Shown: positions 11,027 through 21,632 of the stretch, piece after piece
Position numbering within the stretch: the first letter of the stretch is position 1
Layout: each line of letters starts with the position of its first letter
Origin: Torymus aiolomorphi
Lineage: Eukaryota; Arthropoda; Insecta; Hymenoptera; Torymidae
Direction of reading: 5' to 3'
Length of the DNA stretch: 64,000 nucleotides
NCBI GenBank assembly: GCA_036365515.1
Contig: CM070876.1
Location: 37,409,195-37,473,194 of the forward strand
The notes under the pieces: generated by a model
Databases searched by the model: none
What the model was told of the DNA's origin: nothing
The model's input: only the letters and a program-made list of their open reading frames with translations
Position numbers and translations under genes: made by a program

Positions 11027-12060
11027 TAGACCCAAATCGTTAAGAGTTTTCCAAAATTCTGATGATCTGGAAGAGTTGGTTAGTTTCGGTTTGAGAAAAT
11101 TAAACTTTGCATTGCGTATCTCGGTTTGTACCCGATTACGAAGGGTGTGAAAACGAGAACGGGCGAATGCATCATCACTTCTCTTGAAGATTTTCCACGC
11201 CTTGTTACGTTCATTGATGAGCTGATGATGCTTAATGGAGGGAGTGATCCAAGGGGAACACCGTTTTTTAGCTGAGAACGTACGAAAAGGTGCATGATGG
11301 TTGTAGAATGATAACATAGTGTCAGTGAAAGTGGTGACTTTACTATCCATGTCCGGCTGAATGTCAAGGATACGCCAATCAAAATCCGCAAGATCGTTCA
11401 AAAGCCTATCTAAACAAAATGCCTTGAAGCAACGACGAGTGATTCTGACAGGAGCGCACGCAGGTACTGAAAAGGTGCGGGTTGAGAATAACAGATCATA
11501 TCTTGAGATCGAAAAGCATTATTCCTGCGAGTACTTCGTAACCACAGATAAGTCAGAGACACAGATATAATCGATCGTCGATTCAGAGTTATCAAGATGA
11601 TGAGTAGTGTTGAAAAGCACTCTAAGTTATAGCATGTAAAAAAGTCACGTAGGATCTTCAGTGGATAATAAGGGTCTATGTCATTCAATGTTAATGTCGC
11701 CCAAGAGGACAGTGAAATCACATGATTTGACGCAGTTCAAGAGGGCATCGCCAACGTCTGACCAGTAATACTTTGGGAGGTTTATAAATAGTGCCACACA
11801 AAAGTTTGGATTGACCCAGGGAGAGAGAGCTCAAGAAACAGAAATTCAGGCCTTCTGACATACACTTCACTCTGGGCTGAGCGACAAATTTCACGCGCCG
11901 GTATGGATTCATGAACGTACATTGCTACCCCACCATGTGCTGCGCCGATCGATCCGAAAAAGTTTGCAACCTGGAATTTCCACAAGTTTAGAATTAATAG
12001 CTGGCTTTCAAAATGATTCCGAGATGGCAAAAACATGCACGTTATTTCTTAGACTAACAG
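11000..12060 (-). pseudogene. Non-LTR retrotransposon fragment (endonuclease and linker)
   Basis: Minus-strand frames, broken by several shifts and stops, give pieces of an apurinic-type endonuclease: HGGVAMYVHESI near 11920, an IYKPPKV-like piece near 11790 and CDFTVLLGDINIE near 11700. These are followed by the linker before reverse transcriptase: ITPSIKHHQLINERNKAWK and SSEFWKTLNDLGL (11250-11030). The fragment ends before any reverse transcriptase motif, at the AT-rich inverted structure. The order and motifs fit a jockey/I/R1-type LINE; the clade cannot be named from this. It is clearly inactive. Confidence 0.7.
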
Positions 12061-12143
12061 ATTGGAAGTCGTAAAGATGCGCTGAAACGGATTGAGCATT
12101 AGAATGATAAATGTAGATAGAAGCATTAAGAATGTTACTAGCC

Positions 12144-13115
<972 letters not shown>

Positions 13116-13233
13116 GGGTAAGTGTTTCAGTTACTGTACCATCGCCAGTTACTGGATTTTCGCACGCTTTCAAATGTCTAATAACTGAAACTTGTCTTCT
13201 GCTTAGGGAGCACAGTAACTGGCACGCTTACCC
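13116..13233. mobile_element. 118-bp TA-flanked miniature element
   Basis: The ends GGGTAAGTGTTTCAGTTACT and, in reverse complement, GGGTAAGCGTGCCAGTTACT form inverted repeats, with TA on each side (13114-13115 and 13234-13235). The GGGTA start and TA duplication resemble the pogo-type ends at 27650-32123 and 45526-46472, so it is probably a small non-autonomous pogo/Tc1-mariner derivative. Confidence 0.75.
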
Positions 13234-13523
13234 TATTTCATTTCTTTTATGATTTAATACAAATTTCGTTTTATTAATATCTAATAAATAATAACAATAT
13301 ATACTATTAAAATTATTATTAAAATATTAATTAAATCTTTTGATTATATATACGTAATTCAAATAGGACTGTAGATAAATTGCAAATATTCATATCATAT
13401 TAGTGGATCATAATATTAATTTCAAAATCCTTGAAATTATTAAATAACCTTTATTTCAAATCATTGCTTATGATTTAAAAAAAAGTAATATTAAATATAT
13501 AGGAAATTAATTTATGAGTATTT

Positions 13524-13528
13524 TTTCC
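13524..13528. other. Copia target site duplication, left
   Basis: TTTCC, repeated exactly at 18516-18520 on the other side of the element. Confidence 0.9.
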
Positions 13529-13835
13529 TGTTATTATTCAATTAACCATTCGCATTAATGTAATAATAACATACTTGATTTGAAATATAGCGCGATAGGA
13601 GAGAAGTCGACTAGAGCAGTATATATATGTTCATGTATTGTTTTGGCTATTGTAGTTATGAGGCGCAGGTAGACTTCCGTCTCTCGCTCTCTGTCGCGTT
13701 CCAGCCGTGATGGGCTTCACACCATCCTGGACACGAGTGTATTTATTACGGATAGAATAAAGTTGCTTTGTACCAAATTAATATTACTCGAGTCGACTTG
13801 GCAACCACTGCCCTTTTATTCATTATTTAACATCA
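13529..13835 (+). repeat. Copia 5' LTR
   Basis: 307 bp, TGTTATTATT...AACATCA. A 9-bp inverted repeat near the start (GTTATTATT at 13530 and AATAATAAC at 13562) forms a small stem. AGAATAAAGTTG at about 13755 is a plausible polyadenylation signal. It differs from the 3' LTR only at three sites, where the 5' copy has C and the 3' copy has T. Confidence 0.96.
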
Positions 13836-13849
13836 GGTTATGGGCCCAG
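13836..13849 (+). promoter_or_regulatory. Candidate primer binding site
   Basis: GGTTATGGGCCCAG directly follows the 5' LTR. The placement and sequence are as expected for an initiator-Met-tRNA-type primer in insect copia elements; the tRNA pairing itself was not checked. Confidence 0.6.
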
Positions 13850-13952
13850 ACTCAACGCGAGCCCGCAGTGTATTTATTGTGTGATCGAACTCATCGTAGC
13901 CGTCACTACTATTCTTTGCTTGCCTGTATTTCAAGCACCGACCGACGCCATC

Positions 13953-15074
13953 ATGACGACTCGTATGCCGGGCAGCTATCTCCCCCTGGATCGTCTAAAA
14001 GGACGCGAAAATTATTGCACGTGGGCCACAGGCATTCGAGCCTACCTACAACTGGAAGAATTATGGGACACGATTGAGGCACCGACCGGAGGAGAGCTGT
14101 GCACGGATCCAAAAAAAATTACGCAAGCTCTAGCAAAAATCACGCTAGCCGTCGATCCAGCCATCTATCCACATATCACCGACGCAACGTCTTCAAAAAA
14201 TGCCTGGGAAAATCTCAAGAAAGCATACGATGACAGTGGACTAATGCGCAAGGTCAACTTGCTCCGAGTTCTTTCCACAACGAAACTAGAGCACTGCACA
14301 TCAGTCGAAGAATACGTCAATAAAATAATTAACGCTCAACAACAATTACAAGGAACAGGTATGAAGTTGCCGGACGAGCTTGTTGGCGCGCTCTTGCTCG
14401 CGGGGTTGCCGGAATGTTACCAACCCATGATAATGGCAATGGAGTCATCTAGTAGCGCCATCACAGCGGACTTGGTGAAAACAAAACTGCTACAGGAAGT
14501 CAAGGCGTCCGACTTCGTTGTCGACTCAAGCCGTGACGAGGTCAAAGGTTTTTATGCGTATCCGAACCGTTCAACAAATCGCCAAGGATTCCACTCGCAA
14601 AACTCAAATCGACAGACACAAGAACAAATACGCTGCTACAACTGCAACCGTTTTGGACACTACTCGTCAAGCTGCCCCAAACCCAAAAGGAAATCACGCG
14701 CATTTGCAGCGAAGGATGATAGTCAGTCTGAAACTGACGAGTCTCCTGACAGTGTAGTAGTGAGTGCATTGCAAGTGTGTAACGAATCGGCGCCGATCAA
14801 CAATTCGGAGTGGATTCTCGACTCTGGAGCGTCCAAACACATGTCGCCGCATGTTAATTTAATAGTGAATCAACGAAGGACAAATGTGAACAATGTAGTG
14901 ATAGCCAACAAAACCAAAGCACCTGTCTCCGCTTTGGGGGACGTATACGTTCAGAACAATAATCAAACTATTAAACTCGAGGATGTATTACACGTGCCGG
15001 GCATTGCCTTTAATCTAATGTCGATAAGCGTGGTCACAAAGTATTTTTTGACGGACCCAACTGTCAAGTGCTAG
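13953..15074 (+). CDS. Copia gag-protease region (interrupted)
   Basis: The start at 13953 (MTTRMPGSYLPLDRL) is preferred over the upstream in-frame ATG at 13881, because copia Gag proteins begin shortly before the LxGxENYxxW motif seen here. The Gag_N-like part covers roughly residues 1-190. A CCHC zinc knuckle, CYNCNRFGHYSSSC, is encoded at 14634-14675. The aspartic protease motif WILDSGASKHMS starts at 14811 with the catalytic Asp at 14820. The frame leaves the expected protein near 15024-15041, and the last 12 or so residues before the stop at 15074 are out-of-frame sequence. The continuation is in another frame, consistent with a net loss of one base. Confidence 0.88.
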   Translation: MTTRMPGSYLPLDRLKGRENYCTWATGIRAYLQLEELWDTIEAPTGGELCTDPKKITQALAKITLAVDPAIYPHITDATSSKNAWENLKKAYDDSGLMRKVNLLRVLSTTKLEHCTSVEEYVNKIINAQQQLQGTGMKLPDELVGALLLAGLPECYQPMIMAMESSSSAITADLVKTKLLQEVKASDFVVDSSRDEVKGFYAYPNRSTNRQGFHSQNSNRQTQEQIRCYNCNRFGHYSSSCPKPKRKSRAFAAKDDSQSETDESPDSVVVSALQVCNESAPINNSEWILDSGASKHMSPHVNLIVNQRRTNVNNVVIANKTKAPVSALGDVYVQNNNQTIKLEDVLHVPGIAFNLMSISVVTKYFLTDPTVKC

Positions 15075-15771
15075 ACAAAAACAATCGTGAGATAATGCAG
15101 GGTAAATTATCCCAAAATGATGTGTACCGTGTCCATTTTAAACAGTCAAACTGCAGTACAGAAACAGAAGTCACAGCTTGCTCCGCTCAGTCTAACACCA
15201 ACTTAGACATCTGGCATCGACGACTAGCACACCTCAACGACATTATCTGAAGAAGCTTCGCGATTCTGCAGCCACCGGCATTCACTTCAGTCCCAAGGAC
15301 CAGCTCACTCAGTGTGAGACGTGTGCAGCAGGAAAGTTGTGCAAAAAGACCTTCACTGCCAACGACAAGCGTGCTTCAGACAAACTAGCACTGGTGCACA
15401 GTGACTTATGTCAGATGGATGCGTTATCACTTGGAGGAGCAAAATACTTCATGACTTTGTTGGACGACTATAGTCGAAAAGTTTTTATATACTTACTAAA
15501 GAGTAAAGACGAAGCATCTAAATGCATCAAGCATTTCATACAAGAGATGGAAAGGATATACGACCTCAAGATCAAAGTACTACGTTCAGACAATGGAAAG
15601 GAGTATGTAAACAGCACCGTTAAAGGATTTCTGGAACAGAACAGTATAATTCACCAGACTAGCATTGCCCATAACCCCCAGCAAAATGGCAGAGCTGAGA
15701 GAATTAATCGCACACTCTTAGACAAAGTCAGATGCATGCTAGTTGAATCTGGTCTACCAAAGAAATTCTAG
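15042..15771 (+). pseudogene. Copia integrase region, frameshifted and ending in a stop
   Basis: The first piece, around 15068-15247, carries WHRRLAHLN, the His part of the integrase zinc finger. A second net one-base loss near 15241-15246 moves the frame; the next piece contains CETCAAGK, completing the zinc site. The catalytic triad is visible: VHSDLCQMDA, LRSDNGKEYVN and QNGRAERINRTL (D, D, E). A TAG at 15769-15771 interrupts the protein at a position where copia relatives usually have Trp (KKF-x-GES), and the frame continues open beyond it. This copy cannot make a full Gag-Pol without correction of these three lesions. Confidence 0.85.
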
Positions 15772-17958
15772 GGAGAGTCACTCATGACGGCTGCTTACAT
15801 ACACAATAGATCTCCAAAAACTTGCCTAGAATCCAAGACTCCGGAAGAGGTGTGGACAGGCATCAAACCTGATCTCTCACATATGAGAGTCTTTCGATGC
15901 AGGGCACATGTCTACGTACCTGACGTAAAGCGCAGTAAAATAGATCCAAAAACTTCTCAGTGCATCATGCTGGGTTATTGCAAGGACCAAAAAGGCTATA
16001 GGCTATGGGACCCGTCCAGGGAAGTGGTAGTGACTGCCAGAGACGTTGTTTTCTTTGAGAAACCGCTTATAACAGCGTCTGAGGTAGTCTTTTTACCTCT
16101 CCAGGACCGCACAGGCATAATGCCAAATCATACGCAGCATGATGACCATTACCACGAAAACCATCTAGAAAATCCACAGCACAGTCAACTAGGAAACAGT
16201 TCTAACGAAGATATTAAGCTCAGCAAGGAGAAGCAACATACTCAAACAGAAACCGGACCATCATATCAGCAATCAAACACTCCAGCAACGAGCTCTGATG
16301 ATGAGCACCCTCAACAATTTGAATTACGCAGATCCCAGCGCCCCAAGAAGAAAAATAGGAAGTACGACGATCATGTATTGTATCAAGTCAATGCAACCAC
16401 CAACGAGCCACAGACTTTCGAGGAGGCGATGGCAGGACCAGAGAAGGAGCAGTGGTGGCATGCCATGAAAGCAGAGTACTCCTCGATACTGCAAAACAAT
16501 ACATGGACCTTACAACCTTTACCAACAGGACACAACGTCATTGGATGCAAGTGGGTATATAAACGTAAGTCCACAGCAGACGGTAGTACACGCTACAAAG
16601 CAAGATTAGTTGCAAAAGGCTTCGGACAAATCAAGGGAATCGACTATGATGATACATATTCTCCTGTGGTAAGGTTTACTACACTCCGAATACTTTTTGC
16701 TTTCGCAGCCAGAATAGGTTTAGACATCTACCATCTTGACGTAGAAACTGCGTTTCTACATGGAAATTTGGAGGAGACTGTCTATCTCCAACAACCTCCA
16801 GGTTTTGTGCAGATGGGTCAAGAGAACCTCGTCTGTTTCCTACACAAAGCTCTATATGGACTGAAACAAGGAAGCAGAGCCTGGAATAAAACGGTCAATG
16901 ATTTGCTTAAGAAAATCAACATGGTCCAGTCTGACCTTGATTCTTGCGTGTACTACTATATCAATCAGCGAAAATTAATTATAACAGCCTTATTTGTTGA
17001 TGACTTTTTAATTTTTACCAACAGTGTCGACTTCTTCTCCACGTTCAAGAACGCGCTCACCAAATGTGTTCCAGTTAAGGACCTGGGTATGGTCAAAAAG
17101 TGCCTTGGAATCAACATCAAAATCAACAAGGTCCAAGGGACCATCGAATTGGACCAATCAGACTACATAGAGAGTGTACTTCAAAGATTTAACCTACACG
17201 AGTGCAAGGGTGCATCCACACCCATGGATCCTGGCTCAACTCTAAACACCACGGTGTCACCCATTAAAGACGAGGAGTTGAACAGACTACGGAAAATCCC
17301 ATACCAAAATGCTGTTGGTGCCCTACTGTATCTGGTACAAGCGACTAGGCCTGATCTAGCTTATGCTGTCAGCTCAGTAAGCAGGTTTAATCAATGCTAC
17401 GATGACTCACACTGGACAGCTGTAAAAAGGATAATGAGGTATTTACAGGCCACCAAAAATTACAGCTTAAAGTACAGCAGGAATGAAGACACTAACCTCA
17501 TCGGCTATTGTGATGCAAGTTGGGCCACAGACTATCAAGATGGCAAATCAACAACTGGATACATTTTCTTGCTGCAGGGTGGAGCAGTCAGTTGGAATAG
17601 TCGCAAACAAAACACCGTATCTCTGTCTAGCTCCCAAGCTGAATATATGGCACTCTCATCAGCCACCCAGGAAGCATTATGGTTGAGAGGTTTCTCAATT
17701 GAATTAGAGATCATTCGAATAAGTCCAATCCAGCTTTACTGTGACAACAAAGGAGCCATCGACCTAGGGAAGAACGCACGCTTCAGCAGTAGGACCAAAC
17801 ACATAAACGTGAGACATCACTTTATTAAACAGAGCATTGAAGACAATCTAATTACAGTTAATTTCTTGCCATCGACTGAAATGTTAGCTGATGCGCTTAC
17901 CAAAGCAACAACAAGGCAGAAGTTAGAAGATTTTGTCAATTATATTAAATTAGTGTGA
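15772..17958 (+). CDS. Copia reverse transcriptase and RNase H
   Basis: An open frame of about 725 codons after the TAG; it begins in the C-terminal part of integrase (AAYIHNRSPKTCLESKTPEEVW). Reverse transcriptase starts around CKWVYKRK (16550) with KARLVAKGFGQ, HLDVETAFLHG and the catalytic FVDDFLIF at 16993-17016. RNase H has GYCDASWA, SLSSSQAEYMAL, LYCDNKGAIDL and the C-terminal LADALTKA. All landmark residues look intact. In the active element this would be the 3' part of a single Gag-Pol polyprotein; here it has no start codon of its own in the right context. The stop at 17956-17958 is followed by an AT repeat. Confidence 0.93.
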   Translation, partial: GESLMTAAYIHNRSPKTCLESKTPEEVWTGIKPDLSHMRVFRCRAHVYVPDVKRSKIDPKTSQCIMLGYCKDQKGYRLWDPSREVVVTARDVVFFEKPLITASEVVFLPLQDRTGIMPNHTQHDDHYHENHLENPQHSQLGNSSNEDIKLSKEKQHTQTETGPSYQQSNTPATSSDDEHPQQFELRRSQRPKKKNRKYDDHVLYQVNATTNEPQTFEEAMAGPEKEQWWHAMKAEYSSILQNNTWTLQPLPTGHNVIGCKWVYKRKSTADGSTRYKARLVAKGFGQIKGIDYDDTYSPVVRFTTLRILFAFAARIGLDIYHLDVETAFLHGNLEETVYLQQPPGFVQMGQENLVCFLHKALYGLKQGSRAWNKTVNDLLKKINMVQSDLDSCVYYYINQRKLIITALFVDDFLIFTNSVDFFSTFKNALTKCVPVKDLGMVKKCLGINIKINKVQGTIELDQSDYIESVLQRFNLHECKGASTPMDPGSTLNTTVSPIKDEELNRLRKIPYQNAVGALLYLVQATRPDLAYAVSSVSRFNQCYDDSHWTAVKRIMRYLQATKNYSLKYSRNEDTNLIGYCDASWATDYQDGKSTTGYIFLLQGGAVSWNSRKQNTVSLSSSQAEYMALSSATQEALWLRGFSIELEIIRISPIQLYCDNKGAIDLGKNARFSSRTKHINVRHHFIKQSIEDNLITVNFLPSTEMLADALTKATTRQKLEDFVNYIKLV

Positions 17959-17991
17959 TAACAAATTTTTATTATGTAAGAATGACCTTAC

Positions 17992-17995
<4 letters not shown>

Positions 17996-18054
<59 letters not shown>
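17996..18054. repeat. (AT)n microsatellite inside copia 3' untranslated region
   Basis: About 55 bp of TA/AT repeat between the RNase H stop codon and the 3' LTR, unusual inside a young retroelement. Confidence 0.95.
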
Positions 18055-18061
<7 letters not shown>

Positions 18062-18208
18062 ATAAATTTAAATTTCTCTTGGTTTGTGTAAAATATACAA
18101 TAATGTAATATTTTTAACAAGTTACTATAAGCGCAGAGTATTGTAATCATAGTGAATCAAAAAAATGTTTTATTATTGTAAAATGCGAAATGATTAATTG
18201 AGGTGGCG

Positions 18209-18515
18209 TGTTATTATTCAATTAACCATTCGCATTAATGTAATAATAACATACTTGATTTGAAATATAGCGCGATAGGAGAGAAGTCGACTAGAGCAGT
18301 ATATATATGTTCATGTATTGTTTTGGCTATTGTAGTTATGAGGCGCAGGTAGACTTCCGTCTCTCGCTCTCTGTTGCGTTCCAGCCGTGATGGGTTTCAC
18401 ACCATTCTGGACACGAGTGTATTTATTACGGATAGAATAAAGTTGCTTTGTACCAAATTAATATTACTCGAGTCGACTTGGCAACCACTGCCCTTTTATT
18501 CATTATTTAACATCA
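18209..18515 (+). repeat. Copia 3' LTR
   Basis: 307 bp, matching the 5' LTR except three C-to-T differences (near 18375, 18397 and 18406). It is preceded by a short purine-rich tract, GAGGTGGCG, a weak polypurine tract candidate, and followed by the TTTCC duplication at 18516-18520. Confidence 0.96.
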
Positions 18516-18704
18516 TTTCCCAATAAATTCATTAGATTAATGTACAACTACCATTAATTATACTAATTTCGAAACCCATAACTATAAACATATTGATTTT
18601 AAAAAATCAATAATTCTACATAAAAACCAAACTAACCTTCAAATATCACAATATTACTTTTGATATTATTCTGTAGTTTTTCCCATTCAGTTTTCCTGTT
18701 ATGG

Positions 18705-18711
<7 letters not shown>

Positions 18712-18779
<68 letters not shown>

Positions 18780-18955
18780 ACACACACACACATGCACACA
18801 CACACACAACGCACGCACACACACACTCACGCACGCACAGATTTTCTAAAAAATGCATATTTTGACTGAGGAAGCTCAGAAATATCTAAAATCATCAAAT
18901 CTCGGTGTCTGAAAATGTTACCGTTACAAAGCTTTCTCTTTGAGAAAGAAAAGGG
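18712..18955 (+). mobile_element. Microsatellite plus 3' hairpin tail (Helitron-like end)
   Basis: A (CA)n array (18712-18835, interrupted late) followed by a tail resembling 40601-40715: TTTTCTAAAAAATGCATATT, TGACTGAGGAAGCTCAGAAA, then the stem CTTTCTCTTTGAGAAAG (18932-18948). It is the 3' part of the same type of repeat as 3748-4620, from a different subfamily. Confidence 0.55.
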
Positions 18956-18957
18956 TT

Positions 18958-19390
18958 ATTTGGTTTACCATCGAAAAATGCAAATTGAAAAGGTAACGAT
19001 TTTTTTCAATTTGAATTTTTCTATTTTTTAACCACTTTAGACCCTCTCTTCCGCTGCTTCAGGGTGCAGCGATCTTGACACTGCCACTATCTCGGGTAGA
19101 TCAGCTGCCTGGACTGACCTCCGGCCGGTCCTCCTCGGCCTACTCATTCCGCTCAGCGCGGGCAACACCATCATCACCGTACCTCAAAAAGGAGGGCGTT
19201 GCTCCCCTCGACACATTCTTGTTGGTCGGCGTACTCGCCGTCTTGCGGTCTTCTTCACTTCAGTGCTTCGCAGGTAGCTCAGCAGCGGTAGCCGGTTTCT
19301 TCGGTTTTGCTTGGCTATTCGCCTTCTCTTCGACTATGACTTGATGTTTCGATGAACTGTAGGTGGATCGTACGGACTCGGCTGCTCAGC
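18958..19390 (-). other. Probable C-terminal extension of degraded gag region
   Basis: From about 19025 the sequence turns GC-rich like the adjoining gag fragment. Minus-strand frames are short and broken; no domain recognised. Confidence 0.3.
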
Positions 19391-20291
19391 ACTCCTTCAG
19401 GCGGATGTCAACAATTGCCGATGGGGTTTGCTGCAGCGGAAACATCCCTGGATGTCTACCCTGACTCTCTCCCAGTTATGGCAGAAGTGGCGGGTCAACG
19501 GCTGCAAGCACTTCGGCAACGGGTGTTCCACTCTCCAGTAGTTGAAGCACACCTTGTCGGGTGGGTCTAACTCTGGATCGGTGGAAATCCGTGCCAGCCT
19601 CCCGAACATCCCTTTGTCCGGGCGGGGCACTCGTCCACAAACCTGAAGTCTATGAGGTTACGAGTACTATCCACCTTTACCATTTTTGGTGTCGCCTCGC
19701 TCTTGGTGGGATCCCTTGACTCGCTTCTGGTCTCGCTGGCGTCTTGTGGCCTTAATGTGCGAGGCCCGTCTTCGTCGGTTGCCTTGATGGTGGCCGGTCT
19801 TGAAGGAGTACCCTCCGTTGCTCGTTGGTTGAGCTCCCAAACACGTGATTGGGGCGACAATAACCGCTTCGCAGGTACTACTGAGGAGGACCGCGCCCAC
19901 GGTGTCGTCACCTGCCCTGCCTCGCTGTCGCTCTTGCCCAACTGGCGCTGAGAGCATTCGGACCGCGCCTTCGGCTATTCGTGATCGTCCTCGACACTCT
20001 TCTCCACTAAGAATCTTTACAACAGGTTATTGAGCGATACCGACAATGAGCCACTCTTCAAATATGCGTCGAAGGTTTCGTCCTCCGCTACGTCTGCTTT
20101 GATGTCCTTCAAGTGGCTCGACTCGTCGCCGTTCACTTCCCTGGCTGGGCTCTCTGGTCTACATACCGCTGTAGCGTCTCTCTATTCGACTTCTCTAACT
20201 CGAGTGGGGTTACGACGGAGACTGAGGAGATGGCCGATGCCACGGCTTCCCTCCCCCACCTTATTGACCCATTGTCGGCGACGGCGTCCAT
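19390..20291 (-). pseudogene. Degraded retroelement gag with zinc knuckles
   Basis: Minus-strand frames, starting at an ATG at 20291 (MDAVADNGSIRWG), run in pieces that shift frame several times: one includes LKDIKADVAEDETFDAYLK, another RNLIDFRFVDECPARTK, then VCFNYWRVEHPLPKC and RHFCHNWERVRVDIQGCFRC. The latter two are zinc-knuckle units in which one Cys of each has been replaced (Tyr and Trp), consistent with decay. Arrangement and composition suggest Gag of an LTR retrotransposon or ORF1 of a LINE; I cannot decide which. The GC content is well above the surrounding DNA. Confidence 0.5.
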
Positions 20292-20770
20292 TTTTGTCTT
20301 TCTCTATTCTCTTTATCTGTCTTCACGGGCTTTCTTCTGCCTCTTCTCTTCTCTTCCTCTCCCTCTCTTTCTCTCTCTGTCTCTCTCTATGTTGTGGCCG
20401 AGCTTTTGTATGCTAGAGAGAGATGTTCAAAACCGACCGCGTCACAATTGCTTTGTCATATATTTCGCGCTTTGTAATGTATGTGTGGATGCGGGCGTAC
20501 GTGAGCCTCTTCCACCCCTCTTTTCCCGTGTGTACGTTTCTGCGAGCACAGTTTGAATTCGCGAATTGAGGAAGAGTTTAGTGTCGCGTCGTAGTTCAAG
20601 TCGAGAGCAGCCAAAATCACTCTCGAAGGGTCTTGTTCTCTTTCTAATAAAGTGCCATGACAGTTTTCTCAAATTAATATGTAGTTTGCTTCTTTCTGCC
20701 CTCACTCTCTAATCCTAATTGTTCTGCATGTTGACCGAGCGCGTAAAGTTCAGTGAAGGTGTCAACATAA
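20292..20770. other. CT-rich and GC-rich untranslated-like sequence
   Basis: Includes a CT-rich tract around 20335-20400. It separates the gag fragment on the minus strand from the BEL/Pao leader on the plus strand and may include LTR remnants of either. No repeat partner was found in the window. Confidence 0.3.
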
Positions 20771-21153
20771 ATTTTGGTCCTTCGAGCCGGATTTGTTGAA
20801 AAGTGTTGGGAATAGTGAACGGTCTCTGTGAGAAACTGTTTATGGACCATCTTGAAACACAAGAGAAAACGTTTGGCAAATCTTTCTGTGAACTATCTTT
20901 GCAAGGACCTTTATCATTCATCGGCGTTGGTGTTACGTAATCAAGGGGACCATCAAGCATCGACGACAACAAAACCCCCTTCCGCACTCCCGGCTAGGAG
21001 TGCAGGTACCGAGTTTAAAAGTAAACATACGTATACGTATTAAGTGCCGAACGTGAGACGTTGTATATGTTCCTCTTTAGAGAAGCATCGCTGTGTAGCT
21101 TGTGTAACTATAAACGTTCGGGCGCAGAATATTGACGCGTCCTTTCGCTCATC
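20771..21153 (+). promoter_or_regulatory. Probable BEL/Pao leader
   Basis: Begins with TTTTGGTCCTTCGAGCCGGA, a sequence I associate with the start of BEL/Pao internal regions, and runs to the gag ATG without an obvious frame. The matching LTR pair is not seen in the window. Confidence 0.35.
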
Positions 21154-21632
21154 ATGTCGGAAACGACCGACAATTTGTTACTCGATCAAAAACGCGACAC
21201 AAATCTAATTGGGGCACTAGCGGAGGTTTCGAAAGCTAGTGCGGCTGCACATCTGTCTCTCGAAGATATTGAAGCAAGACTCGAATTACTGGAAGGATAT
21301 TGGAGTGAATGTAAGCGTCGTGATTATCTGCTTCAACGTTGTTCGGAGGCACTGAAAGATCGCACATATTTCAAGGCAGATACCTATAAATCTGCGATGG
21401 AAAAATATCTCTCTGCCAAGTCCTGGTTCTGTAAGCGAATACGAGAGTTATCTGCCCAATTAGCCCCAGTGCCTGAGCGTCTGGATCTCCCCGTAACAAG
21501 GTCTGATGTTTTATCAACGCAGGCCTCTTTAGAAAAGTTAAAGTTGCCACGATTCAATGGAGACCAACGAGAGTGGGAGGCTTTTAAGGACAGATTTACG
21601 GCACTAATTATCAACGATACAAAAATGGAATC
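21154..21632 (+). pseudogene. BEL/Pao gag, 5' part only
   Basis: Start codon at 21154 (MSETTDNLLLDQKRD). The first 120 residues are helical and charged, and near residue 125 comes LEKLKLPRFNGDQREWEAF, the beginning of the DUF1759-type Gag region typical of BEL/Pao. After about codon 160 (NDTKMESVQ) the similarity stops and the following sequence is the end of a Gypsy pol fragment on the opposite strand, so the element is truncated by recombination or insertion. The remaining frame to the stop at 21699 is not BEL-derived. Confidence 0.7.

Larger units (their letters stand above)
13529..18515 (+). mobile_element. Ty1/copia LTR retrotransposon
   Basis: A 4987-bp element bounded by two 307-bp LTRs that begin TG and end CA, with 5-bp TTTCC duplications. 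Just inside the 5' LTR is GGTTATGGGCCCAG, a primer-binding type site often found in insect copia elements. The internal order is gag, protease, integrase, reverse transcriptase, RNase H, which is diagnostic of copia. The LTRs differ at three positions in 307, so the insertion is young, yet the coding region carries two frameshifts and one nonsense codon. An (AT)n tract lies between the last stop codon and the 3' LTR. It must have been mobilised either before these breaks or by proteins from another copy. Confidence 0.96.

Noticed and set aside
11000..12060. Host endonuclease gene
   Set aside because: The GDINI-type and linker motifs, stops and shifts are those of a dead LINE.
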